From the NCBI GenBank assembly GCA_031261705.1, contig JAISJD010000012.1:41319-105318 (forward strand): a DNA stretch of 64,000 nt, in the 5' to 3' direction. The notes below the pieces were generated by a model, which ran no database searches, had not been told where the DNA came from, and saw only the letters and a program-made list of their open reading frames with translations. Within the stretch, counting starts at the first letter, position 1; every line of letters starts with the position of its first letter. The position numbers and the translations under genes were made by a program. The DNA is from Lactobacillales bacterium. GTDB lineage: Bacteria; Bacillota; Bacilli; Lactobacillales; Streptococcaceae. Of this stretch, positions 56,403 to 64,000 are shown one piece after another.

Positions 56403-56446
56403 AAAAAATCCCCAAATAATCTGTATCAGATATTCAGAGATTTTTA
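56403..56446 (-). terminator. Probable terminator after hutH
   Basis: AAAAATC pairs with GATTTTT around an inner ATCTG-TAT-CAGAT hairpin; T runs lie on both sides. Confidence 0.45.
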
Positions 56447-56460
56447 TTTATTCCTTCGTT

Positions 56461-58062
56461 TTATAAATCAGAAAATTGAATGTCTAACGTGACTTCTTGC
56501 TCTACTGCTTGCAATAATTCCCCATCAATTAAGACTTGTGTAGCTTTTTCTAATTCGTCATACATTTCAATATCTTTATCATTTTCAATTAATTTAATTG
56601 CTTCTCTGAACTTATCATAGGCGATTTGTGTTCCTTTTCCTAGAGAGAAATTTCTTTCTTCTAAGCGGAAATCAATTGCTTGGCAGGCTGCCATAAATTC
56701 AGTCGCGAGAATACGACGTGAATTTCCTACAATATCTCTCGCTTTTCTTGCGGCAGTGGTGCCCATGCTGACAAAATCTTCTTGATTTTCACAAGAAGGA
56801 ATCGAATCTACACTTGCTGGGTGAGATAGAATCTTATTTTCAGAAGCTAAAGAAGCAGCAGCATATTGCGTAATCATAAACCCAGAGTTCAAGCCTGGAT
56901 GTTTCACTAAGAATGATGGTAAGTGACTTAGAGAAGTATTGACTAAGCGTTCGATTCTTCGTTCTGAAACATTACCAATTTCTGAAACGCCAATGCCTAA
57001 GAAGTCAAAAGGTTGTGCCATTGGTTCTCCGTGGAAGTTCCCCCCAGAGATGACTTCTCCACTTCTTGTGATAATTGGGTTATCTGTTACTGAATTGATT
57101 TCAATTTCTACTTTTTCCTTCACATAAGCAATCGTGTCTTTACTTGCTCCATGAATTTGTGGCATACAACGTAAAGAATACGCATCTTGTACACGTTCTG
57201 TTGTAGCCTCCGTTGTTAACGTACTGTTTTCAATCAAACGGCGGATATTTCTAGCGGTTGCTAATTGACCGCTTTGAGGACGGATTAAATGAAGCTCTTC
57301 TTTAAACGGACTTTCAATCCCACGATGTGCTTCTAAAGATAAGGCACCCACAATATCGGATAATTTTAATAATTGAATTGCATCATAGGTTGCTAAAGCA
57401 CCAATCCCTGTTAAAACGGTGGTTCCGTTGATTAATGCAAGTCCTTCCTTTGCTTCCAGCTGAATTACTTCAACGCCTGCTTTTGCCATTGCATCTGCGC
57501 CCGCCATTAATTCGCCATGAAAATAGGCTTTTCCTAAGCCAAGCATTGGCAAAACCATATGAGCAAGTGGTGCTAAATCTCCAGAGGCCCCGAGTGAACC
57601 TTTTTCTGGAATATGCGGGCAAACTCCTGCATTTAGCATGCTTAATAAGGTATTGATCGTGCTCATACGAATGCCTGAATAGCCTTTTAATAAGGAATTG
57701 ATACGAATTAACATGACGGCACGAACGGCATCTTCAGCCAGAGGATTGCCAAAGCCACTCGAATGCGTACGGATAAGATTTTCTTGCAATTGCACACAGT
57801 CGTCACGTGGAATGCTGACATTACAAAGTGAGCCGAAACCAGTTGTTACTCCGTAAACCACACGTTCATTATCAACGATTTCATCAATAATTTTTCGTGA
57901 ATCGTTTACTGCTTCTATTGCAGATTCGGCAATTTCAACTTTTTTATAATTTCTAGCAACATCAATTACATCTTCTAGTGTTAAATCATTCCCTGTCAAT
58001 ACTAGGCGTTCGACTACTTCGTTTTCATCTGATACTCGTTTATTTTCCATTAGGACTACCAT
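56461..58062 (-). CDS. hutH: Histidine ammonia-lyase
   Basis: A 533-residue enzyme that removes ammonia from histidine to give urocanate, the first step of histidine breakdown. The Ala-Ser-Gly that forms the MIO cofactor is at 159-161 in GSLGASGDLAPLAHM, and the active-site Tyr lies in YGVTTGFGSL near 70. ATG 58062 has GGAGG 8 bases upstream; the longer frame from TTG 58077 would include that site. A 140-base gap with a long hairpin separates it from the permease gene. Confidence 0.95.
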   Translation of the reverse strand: MVVLMENKRVSDENEVVERLVLTGNDLTLEDVIDVARNYKKVEIAESAIEAVNDSRKIIDEIVDNERVVYGVTTGFGSLCNVSIPRDDCVQLQENLIRTHSSGFGNPLAEDAVRAVMLIRINSLLKGYSGIRMSTINTLLSMLNAGVCPHIPEKGSLGASGDLAPLAHMVLPMLGLGKAYFHGELMAGADAMAKAGVEVIQLEAKEGLALINGTTVLTGIGALATYDAIQLLKLSDIVGALSLEAHRGIESPFKEELHLIRPQSGQLATARNIRRLIENSTLTTEATTERVQDAYSLRCMPQIHGASKDTIAYVKEKVEIEINSVTDNPIITRSGEVISGGNFHGEPMAQPFDFLGIGVSEIGNVSERRIERLVNTSLSHLPSFLVKHPGLNSGFMITQYAAASLASENKILSHPASVDSIPSCENQEDFVSMGTTAARKARDIVGNSRRILATEFMAACQAIDFRLEERNFSLGKGTQIAYDKFREAIKLIENDKDIEMYDELEKATQVLIDGELLQAVEQEVTLDIQFSDL

Positions 58063-58104
58063 TTTCTTTTCCTCCAAACAAAGTTAAGGTGAAATCTTAA
58101 AGTG

Positions 58105-58160
58105 GTGAAAATTAGCAACGTAAGAAACATCTTGTTGACCGAACTTACGCTGCTTTTCAC
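58105..58160 (-). promoter_or_regulatory. Long hairpin between permease and hutH
   Basis: On the minus strand GTGAAAAGCAGCGTAAG pairs with CTTACGTTGCTAATTTTCAC (17 pairs, one wobble or mismatch and a 3-base bulge). No T run follows on the minus strand, so it is more likely an mRNA processing, stability or antitermination element than a terminator. Confidence 0.5.
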
Positions 58161-58224
58161 TTCTTTTTTCACCGTACTAGACTTTTACTAAAGTTACAGA
58201 ACCTTTCTCCTATAACTAATTTTA

Positions 58225-59553
58225 TCACTCTTTAAGTGGCGTTACTCCATCTTTTTTTGACCCATGCAAGACAAAATACAAGATACTTGCCACTACGATT
58301 GAACCACCTGCAAAAATAATGTTAATAATGTTTGATGCGGAAATCATCCAAATACTAACGATGACACTCAAGATAGGAATAACCGGACCAAATGGAATTC
58401 TGAACACTGGTTTTATACCCATGTCTTTCTTTCTCAAAGCAATGACTGCAAGAGCGGTTGGAATGTATTGAATGAAACGCATCACTACACTTAGTTCTGC
58501 CAATTCTTCAAAGGAACCACTTAACACTAAGAGAGCGGCTAAAATACCTGATACAACAATAGCGACAATTGGTGCATTCCGCCTGTTTTGCTTCCCGAAA
58601 ACGCGAGGAAGTAAGCCGTCATCTGCAATTGATGCAGCATATCTTGGAATCATCATAGAATCTCCCATGTTCAAGCCACCTACTGAAATCAAGGCACCAA
58701 TGGAAATTAAGTAGCCACCAATAGGCCCAATCATCATAGAAAAAGCATCCTGTACGGGTTTCGTACTATCCATGATTCCATTTCCCAGCATAGCAATCGT
58801 TCCGGCAATAATGACAAAATACAATAATGAAACAATGATAATGGAAGTTACAATAGCTTTTGGTACATTTTTCTTAGGGTTACGCATTTCCCCTGCAACA
58901 ATTGGCAAGGCTTCAAACCCGATAAATGCGTAGAATACGGTTAAGGCGGTGGAGTTCATTCCACTTGCAAATGTACTACCTTTTGATAATTGAACAAATG
59001 GTGTGAAATGCCCCGCATCAATTCCGTGTTTCAAGAAGAAAACACTGATAGATACAAATGCGATAATTGGAATCAACTTGGCAATTGTAATTGTAATCGT
59101 AAAGGCTTTTGACGTTTTCACCCCAAAGCTGTTAATAATTGATAAAGTGAGAAGGAGAAGCAAGCTGATAATCGTCTCTTTCCCCGCTGCTTGAGGAATC
59201 AATGAGACAAATAGCTTAGCAAACCCTGCTGCCATTGCTGCCCAAGCGATAACAGTCACTGCCCATCCGAGCAGCCCAACATTAAAGCCTACAAAATTCC
59301 CAAAGGACGTTTTAGAATATTGATAGGCTCCTCCGTTTTTATCAAAATAACCAGATACTTCTGCAAAACAAAAGGCTAATAATAACACTAATAATACATC
59401 GACTAACATCGCTACCAGTGAAGCAGGGCCCAATGCTTGATAAATTTCTCGGGGGAGTAAGAAAATCCCTGACCCGATTACCGCATTGATTCCGTAGAGT
59501 GTCGCTCCACCTAAGCTAAACTTTGCTTTTTCACTTTCTACCTGCGTACTCAT
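58225..59553 (-). CDS. APC-family amino-acid permease, likely histidine uptake
   Basis: A 442-residue, 12-helix permease of the APC superfamily. Helix 1 carries the substrate-binding GAVIGSGIFLLP-type motif (NAVIGSGIFLL near 23), and AFIGFEALPIVAGEMRNPKKNVPKAI near 212 is the helix 6 region. Its place between hutD and hutH matches the streptococcal hut cluster, where such a permease occurs at the same point, so histidine is the likely substrate. Specificity cannot be read from sequence. Confidence 0.85.
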   Translation of the reverse strand: MSTQVESEKAKFSLGGATLYGINAVIGSGIFLLPREIYQALGPASLVAMLVDVLLVLLLAFCFAEVSGYFDKNGGAYQYSKTSFGNFVGFNVGLLGWAVTVIAWAAMAAGFAKLFVSLIPQAAGKETIISLLLLLTLSIINSFGVKTSKAFTITITIAKLIPIIAFVSISVFFLKHGIDAGHFTPFVQLSKGSTFASGMNSTALTVFYAFIGFEALPIVAGEMRNPKKNVPKAIVTSIIIVSLLYFVIIAGTIAMLGNGIMDSTKPVQDAFSMMIGPIGGYLISIGALISVGGLNMGDSMMIPRYAASIADDGLLPRVFGKQNRRNAPIVAIVVSGILAALLVLSGSFEELAELSVVMRFIQYIPTALAVIALRKKDMGIKPVFRIPFGPVIPILSVIVSIWMISASNIINIIFAGGSIVVASILYFVLHGSKKDGVTPLKE

Positions 59554-59574
59554 TTTTTAAATCCCCTCTCATAA

Positions 59575-59619
59575 CAGAGCGTGAGCAAGTGTTTAATAAT
59601 AACACTTCGCCCCACTCTG
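59575..59619 (-). promoter_or_regulatory. Two-tier hairpin before the permease gene
   Basis: On the minus strand CAGAGTG pairs with CGCTCTG and, inside an asymmetric loop, AAGTGTT pairs with AACACTT. It ends about 25 bases before the start codon and precedes the GAGAGGGG ribosome site, so it may control translation. Confidence 0.45.
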
Positions 59620-59654
59620 ATTTTCCATAAGACCATTTGCTTATTAGAAATAGG

Positions 59655-59669
59655 GATAGTTGTACTATC
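59655..59669 (-). promoter_or_regulatory. GATAGT-TGT-ACTATC palindrome
   Basis: A perfect 6-bp inverted repeat with a 3-base centre about 100 bases before the permease start; an operator candidate. The remaining gap (59670-59788) is AT-rich with a CTCATCTCT/AGAGATAAG hairpin at 59701-59729 and no gene. Confidence 0.4.
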
Positions 59670-59788
59670 GCTTAAATGATTTTATTTTCACAATTGAAAG
59701 CTCATCTCTTTTTTCGACCAGAGATAAGAAAATTATTTATATTTTTAACAAGCAACTTATTGTTTTGTTATTAAAAATTTTTATTCGT

Positions 59789-60358
59789 TCATTTTTTTGT
59801 TAATTTGACTTGTATCCATGCGGGTTGACTAGAGGAGTTTATTTTTATTTCTTCTTTTTCCGAGAGTTCTGAAAGAGACATAAGTTCTCCTGCATGAATC
59901 AAAATAGTTGTTTGACCAATTTCAAAAGTGATGTTGTCCGTGATACTATAAAAGAAATACTGAGCGTGTGGAGTTAAAATCTCCTCTGCTTTCCCAATTT
60001 TTGCCGTGACCTCACCAAAATAATCATCCGTAAACATTAGGTTGAAATCCGTACAACAGCCCTCACTTTTTGTCACCCTACTTCCCTCAAAAGAAGTTTG
60101 CTCATAAGGTTTCAGATGAACAGACGAAACTTCATGAAACAGCGTTACCTGATTTTCCAAAACCATTAAGATTCTGTGATACTCAGGAAGTGCTGTAAAT
60201 GTTGTTTTTTCCTCCTCCACTGTGGCAGAAGAAATCCGAAAATCAAAGTTTCTCTTTTCATAATCACTATTTTCAGGATAGATAAACAGCTGACGAGTCG
60301 TGCCACCACTCCAATTTGTCACTGTGAAATCTGATTCTACTAATTTTTTTACTTTCAT
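59789..60358 (-). CDS. hutD: HutD family protein
   Basis: A 189-residue cupin-fold protein of the HutD family. The family start TNWSGGTTRQLFIYPENSDY near 14-33 and FRISSATVEEEKTTFTALPEY near 41-61 are clear. HutD is conserved in hut operons and is thought to fine-tune expression or sense an intermediate such as formiminoglutamate or urocanate, but its job is not settled. The fhs stop and hutD start touch (TAAATG), so they are coupled. Confidence 0.88.
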   Translation of the reverse strand: MKVKKLVESDFTVTNWSGGTTRQLFIYPENSDYEKRNFDFRISSATVEEEKTTFTALPEYHRILMVLENQVTLFHEVSSVHLKPYEQTSFEGSRVTKSEGCCTDFNLMFTDDYFGEVTAKIGKAEEILTPHAQYFFYSITDNITFEIGQTTILIHAGELMSLSELSEKEEIKINSSSQPAWIQVKLTKK

Positions 60359-62035
60359 TTAGAACAACCCTGTAATCGTTCCAAATTCATCAATATCAAT
60401 ATTTTCAGCGGCTGGAACTTTGGGTAAGCCAGGCATGGTCATGATATTTCCCGTCAAAGCCACAATAAAGCCTGCACCGGCAGAAACTTTTAAGTTACGA
60501 ATAGTTATCGTGAAATCTTTTGGACGTCCAATCCGCTTAGCATCCTCTGAAAATGAATATTGTGTCTTAGCAATACAGATAGGATAGCTACCAAAGCCCA
60601 AGCGTTCTAGCTCTGAAAGTTCTTTTTTCGCAGCAGGAGTAAGCTCAATGCCTGTTCCACCATAGACCTTTTGAACGACTTTGGTTAATTTTTCTTTGAT
60701 AGAATCCTGCGTATCATAGGTGTAGCTAAAATGATTTTCTTCTTCTGCAAGAGCAATCACTTTTTCAGCAAGCGCAACGCCACCTGCACCACCTTGTCCC
60801 CAAACATCTGATACGGCAACTTCTACCCCCATTTTTTCGCAAGAATTATAGACCGCTTGAAGCTCTGCATCGGTATCAGTTGGGAATTTATTAATCGCTA
60901 CTACTACTGGAAGTCCGTATACATCACGAATATTTTCCAGATGTTTTTCTAAGTTTGGAAGTCCAGAAAGAATCGCCGAAACATTTTCTTCCCCTAATTC
61001 TTTCTTAGATACGCCACCGTGCATTTTTAAGGCACGAACAGTCGCCACCAAGACCACCGCATCGGGTTTCAAATCTGCTAAACGACACTTAATATCAATG
61101 AATTTTTCCGCACCAAGATCCGCACCAAAGCCTGCTTCTGTAACGGCATAATCCGCATATTTCAACGCCATTTTTGTCGCTAACACACTGTTACAACCAT
61201 GTGCAATGTTGGCAAACGGGCCCCCGTGAATCAAAGCTGGTGTATGTTCTAAAGTTTGCACGAGGTTCGGGTGAATTGCTTCCTTCAATAAAGCTGCCAT
61301 CGCTCCCGTTGCTTTCAAATCGCCCGCAGTCACGGGTTCTCCATCATAGGTATACCCGACAATAATTTTCTTTAAGCGTTCCTTCAGGTCAAGAATGTTT
61401 TGTGCCAAGCAAAGGATTGCCATAATTTCCGAAGCGACGGTAATATCATAGCCATCTTCACGTGGTACCCCATTGGCTTTTCCTTGCAATCCATCCACAA
61501 TATGACGAAGTTGACGGTCGTTCATATCCACCACACGTTTCCAAGTAATCCGACGATTATCAATTCTTAGTGCATTTCCTTGATGAATATGATTATCTAG
61601 CATTGCGGCTAACAGGTTATTGGCTGCACCAATCGCATGAAAATCACCTGTAAAATGTAAATTAATATCTTCCATTGGTACTACCTGTGCATAGCCCCCA
61701 CCAGCCGCACCGCCTTTCATCCCAAAGACAGGGCCAAGGGAAGGTTCCCGAAGCGCAAGCATTGCTTTTTTACCCATTTTACGTAAAGCGTCTGCTAGTC
61801 CAACCGAAGTCGTCGTTTTCCCTTCGCCTGCTGCAGTTGGGGTAATCGCTGTAACAAGAATCAGTTTCCCATTGGGTTGATTCTTCATTTTTGGAAGTTC
61901 ATTTACATCTAGCTTTGCCTTGTATTTTCCATATAAATTTAATTGTTCTACGTCAATTCCAGCTTCTTTGGCAACCTCTACGATAGATTTCATTGTTACT
62001 GAATTGGCAATCTCAATATCTGATAAATGTGACAT
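60359..62035 (-). CDS. fhs: Formate-tetrahydrofolate ligase
   Basis: A 558-residue ATP-dependent enzyme joining formate and tetrahydrofolate. ATP-loop [20 protein letters not shown] lies near 68-87 and [20 protein letters not shown] near 108. In this operon it probably runs backwards, turning 10-formyl-THF into formate with gain of ATP, after FtcD and FchA release the one-carbon unit from histidine. It is followed directly by hutD and preceded by a 147-base gap after fchA. Confidence 0.95.
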   Translation of the reverse strand: MSHLSDIEIANSVTMKSIVEVAKEAGIDVEQLNLYGKYKAKLDVNELPKMKNQPNGKLILVTAITPTAAGEGKTTTSVGLADALRKMGKKAMLALREPSLGPVFGMKGGAAGGGYAQVVPMEDINLHFTGDFHAIGAANNLLAAMLDNHIHQGNALRIDNRRITWKRVVDMNDRQLRHIVDGLQGKANGVPREDGYDITVASEIMAILCLAQNILDLKERLKKIIVGYTYDGEPVTAGDLKATGAMAALLKEAIHPNLVQTLEHTPALIHGGPFANIAHGCNSVLATKMALKYADYAVTEAGFGADLGAEKFIDIKCRLADLKPDAVVLVATVRALKMHGGVSKKELGEENVSAILSGLPNLEKHLENIRDVYGLPVVVAINKFPTDTDAELQAVYNSCEKMGVEVAVSDVWGQGGAGGVALAEKVIALAEEENHFSYTYDTQDSIKEKLTKVVQKVYGGTGIELTPAAKKELSELERLGFGSYPICIAKTQYSFSEDAKRIGRPKDFTITIRNLKVSAGAGFIVALTGNIMTMPGLPKVPAAENIDIDEFGTITGLF

Positions 62036-62182
62036 GTGCTACTTCCTTCTTTCACTACAAAGTTAAGGGAAATTCTCAAAACCTAAGAAAATATAGTAAG
62101 GATAATTTTCTTCAACTTCTTTCCCATGCTTCACTACTCCATCTCGCCCAACCAATACATTCACCTAAACCTATTTTTTAGA

Positions 62183-62809
62183 CTAAATTGTTAAAAGCGT
62201 TTCTTCGTAAATCTCATCAGCTATTTGACTGCCTTCATTTAGAACTTTTTGTCCTTTTTCTTGATACTCCACGACAAAGGCTTCATCTTTGATACTTGAA
62301 AGGTTGATTAAGACATTTAACCACGCTCCCTGCAAGCCAGATTTTAAGTTTAATGCTGCCACGCCTAAATCACTGGCGGCGTTGGTATTCGTTTTTCCAA
62401 CCGCACGTTTCGTGATTTTTAAGACCTTAATAATTTCCTCCATGATAGCAAATGGAGATTGTGCAGCACCCTTTAAAGCAGACTGCATAGCAATTTTTCT
62501 TTCTGCCTTGTCCTCATCGGTTTCTTTGGGCATGGTGAATACTGCGGAAACAACATTGAATGCTTCCGTATCCTTATCAATCGCTAAAAGTAATTCTTGT
62601 TGTGCTTTTTTCGCTTCAACAATAATTTCTTTCGTTGCTTCTTCATACTCTAAATATTTCTTCTTGCCTTGTGTGAGCTCGCCCACCATGACAACTAAGG
62701 AAGCGCCCATTGCTGCGGCAAGTGCAGAAGCCGAGCCTCCTCCCGGTGCTGGTAATTCAGAGCCAAGTAAATCCATAAACTCTGTGACTTTTAAATCAAT
62801 CAGTTTCAT
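62183..62809 (-). CDS. fchA: Formiminotetrahydrofolate cyclodeaminase
   Basis: A 208-residue helical enzyme turning 5-formimino-THF into 5,10-methenyl-THF plus ammonia. The family motif LPAPGGGSASALAAAMGASLV lies near 19-39. ATG 62809 is chosen because GAGGAGG lies 6 bases upstream. It is a separate protein here, while in mammals it is fused to the formiminotransferase. It follows ftcD by 24 bases. Confidence 0.93.
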   Translation of the reverse strand: MKLIDLKVTEFMDLLGSELPAPGGGSASALAAAMGASLVVMVGELTQGKKKYLEYEEATKEIIVEAKKAQQELLLAIDKDTEAFNVVSAVFTMPKETDEDKAERKIAMQSALKGAAQSPFAIMEEIIKVLKITKRAVGKTNTNAASDLGVAALNLKSGLQGAWLNVLINLSSIKDEAFVVEYQEKGQKVLNEGSQIADEIYEETLLTI

Positions 62810-62833
62810 CTTTTTCCTCCTCAATGCGACTTT

Positions 62834-63733
62834 CTAGTTTAACAAATGATTTTCAAGAATTTGCTTAGAATAATCAAAGTCTTCCACTTTCAAATAATAC
62901 TCCGCACAATCAATCATTGCTTTTGCTGGAGTTAAGCCAATCACTTCACTACCAATGATGTTGACTCCATAGCGAGCTGCTTCAAAACGAATCGTTTCAA
63001 AAGCACGATAAAGCGGTGTTCCTTCAAAATTCACCATGTTCATAGAAACTTGAGCGATATTCCGATCTTCTAACATGACACCGATTGCTTTACAATATTT
63101 AAAGCCGCCACCTGAACCACGCACAATTTTTGCAATTTTATTGGCAATCGTAATATCCGATGTATCAAGATTCACGTTAAATGCGACTAACGGCATTCTC
63201 GCACCGACCGCTGTTACACCCGAGGTTGGATGAATCTTGCGTTCTCCAAAATCAGGTGCCCATTCTTCTTGTTGTAATTTTTCAGGCATTCCTTCAAATT
63301 GCCCACGTCTAACCTTAGCTAAATTAACACGCGCAGGGGTTGAAGCAGATTCTTCATATAGGAAAATCGGAATATTTAATTCTTCATTGATACGTTTTGC
63401 CACTTCCTTAGAAATTTCTACACATTCTTCTGTGGTAATATCTTTGATTGGCACGAAAGGCACCACATCTGTTGCCCCCATGCGTGGGTGTTCACCATGA
63501 TGTTTTGTCATGTCAATATGTTCACTTGCATATTTCACCAAGCGAAATGCTACTTCTTTAATCCCTGCTACATCTCCGACAAGTGTAAACACACTGCGAT
63601 TATGATTTTCGTCTGACGAATAATCTAGTAATGTCACACCTGGAACACTCTTAGCTGTTTCAACCAGCCCTTGAATTGTTTCTTGATTTTGCCCTTCACT
63701 AAAATTTGGGATACATTCTACTAATTGTGCCAT
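62834..63733 (-). CDS. ftcD: Glutamate formiminotransferase
   Basis: A 299-residue enzyme that moves the formimino group from formiminoglutamate to tetrahydrofolate, releasing glutamate. The start CIPNFSEGQNQETIQGLV, HPRMGATDVVPFVPI near 81 and GGGFKYCKAIGVML near 217 mark the family. It contains only the transferase domain. An AGGAGG site lies 11 bases before the ATG. First gene of the ftcD-fchA-fhs-hutD unit with a strong promoter and cre site. Confidence 0.95.
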   Translation of the reverse strand: MAQLVECIPNFSEGQNQETIQGLVETAKSVPGVTLLDYSSDENHNRSVFTLVGDVAGIKEVAFRLVKYASEHIDMTKHHGEHPRMGATDVVPFVPIKDITTEECVEISKEVAKRINEELNIPIFLYEESASTPARVNLAKVRRGQFEGMPEKLQQEEWAPDFGERKIHPTSGVTAVGARMPLVAFNVNLDTSDITIANKIAKIVRGSGGGFKYCKAIGVMLEDRNIAQVSMNMVNFEGTPLYRAFETIRFEAARYGVNIIGSEVIGLTPAKAMIDCAEYYLKVEDFDYSKQILENHLLN

Positions 63734-63782
63734 AATATGTTGTTCCTCCTAATTTACATTTTATTTTCCATCTAAAATTTTA

Positions 63783-63798
63783 TTGGTACCGCTTGCAA
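63783..63798 (-). promoter_or_regulatory. cre site (CcpA binding) at the ftcD start of transcription
   Basis: On the minus strand TTGCAAGCGGTACCAA matches the cre consensus WTGNAARCGNWWWCAW at 15 of 16 positions. It overlaps the predicted transcription start, so CcpA bound there would block transcription when good sugars are present. Confidence 0.75.
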
Positions 63799-63803
63799 AA
63801 CAA

Positions 63804-63832
63804 AGGATAACATCTAAAAATAAGGACGTCAA
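63804..63832 (-). promoter_or_regulatory. Promoter of the ftcD operon
   Basis: On the minus strand TTGACG (63827-63832), 17 bases, TATCCT (63804-63809). Confidence 0.75.
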
Positions 63833-63880
63833 CTGCTCAAAACCCTTAAATAACAAGGATTTTCACGCTATTTTCGCAAG

Positions 63881-63962
63881 AAAAAGAGGCTGGGACAATA
63901 AGTTCTAGTTCACCAAAATAAATAGACCAGAAAATCGAAATTTGATTTTCTGGTCTGTTTTT
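63881..63962 (+). terminator. GAGGCTGGGACA motif and strong terminator
   Basis: A perfect 13-bp stem, AGACCAGAAAATC against GATTTTCTGGTCT (63924-63956), is followed by GTTTTTCT. Upstream, 63881-63900 carries AAAAAGAGGCTGGGACAATA, a short motif I associate with intergenic repeats of enterococci and relatives. The hairpin separates ftcD from whatever lies to the right; no gene is seen in 63734-64000. Confidence 0.7.
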
Positions 63963-64000
63963 CTCTATGTATCTAGATTTTACTGATAATTCGCTGCCAG

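Noticed and set aside
56253..56492. A 79-codon plus-strand frame
   Set aside because: It is antisense to the folT remnant, which explains the sequence better.
62289..62837. A 182-codon plus-strand frame
   Set aside because: It is antisense to fchA, with no ribosome site or promoter.

Overview
The window is low-GC, densely coded Gram-positive DNA that looks like a chromosome of the order Lactobacillales, most like Enterococcus or a close relative. The signs are a class III fructose-1,6-bisphosphatase, a ManXYZ-ManO mannose PTS, CtsR-ClpC, dipeptidase PepV, a HisZ-dependent short HisG, a type II-A CRISPR-Cas9 system, AGGAGG-type ribosome sites, TTG/GTG starts and many intrinsic terminators. 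I cannot name the species. No rRNA, tRNA or insertion sequence was recognised.

Layout: 1-6.7 kb holds the end of oadA, an NAD(P)-binding protein, fbp, a drug-efflux MFS and mntH with a manganese-regulator-type box. 6.9-11 kb is an accessory, partly decayed patch: two small unknown proteins, a HAD-phosphatase fragment, a peptide ORF with a nisin-like leader, a broken LanT-like exporter and a TraB/GumN lipoprotein. 11-20 kb has pepV, a DUF4811-MFS efflux pair under a palindromic operator, and ctsR-clpC flanked by CtsR boxes. 20-25.4 kb has the mannose PTS operon, manO and an ABC-F ATPase. 25.4-36.8 kb is a complete type II-A CRISPR-Cas locus: 75 repeats and 74 spacers, leader, csn2, cas2, cas1, cas9 and a divergent tracrRNA. 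36.8-45.5 kb is a complete histidine biosynthesis set (hisZGDBHAFIEJ plus divergent hisC). 45.5-48.6 kb has an AI-2E family transporter and an unknown membrane-anchored surface protein with a duplicated domain. 48.6-56 kb has a PotABCD-type ABC transporter with adenine deaminase and a second amidohydrolase. 56-64 kb is a histidine-degradation (hut) region: hutH, amino-acid permease, hutD, fhs, fchA, ftcD, and a folT remnant.

How the parts work together: histidine is both made (his) and broken down (hut) from loci about 12 kb apart. The hut end converts formiminoglutamate to glutamate, ammonia and formate, with ATP gain through Fhs; its promoter carries a good catabolite-repression (cre) site. 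hutU and hutI are not in the window. The PotABCD-Ade-amidohydrolase cluster looks devoted to polyamine or purine-base salvage.

Most notable points: (1) Cas9 has Gln-Tyr-Gln where SpCas9 has the PAM-reading Arg-Lys-Arg, predicting an A-rich rather than NGG PAM; (2) the CRISPR leader transcript contains a 15-nt anti-repeat; (3) three spacers are duplicated, including the newest one, which equals a spacer 62 positions from the leader; (4) a remnant class I lanthipeptide-like locus with a TraB/GumN lipoprotein; (5) a cloverleaf-like structured element between diverged direct repeats in the potC-potA gap.
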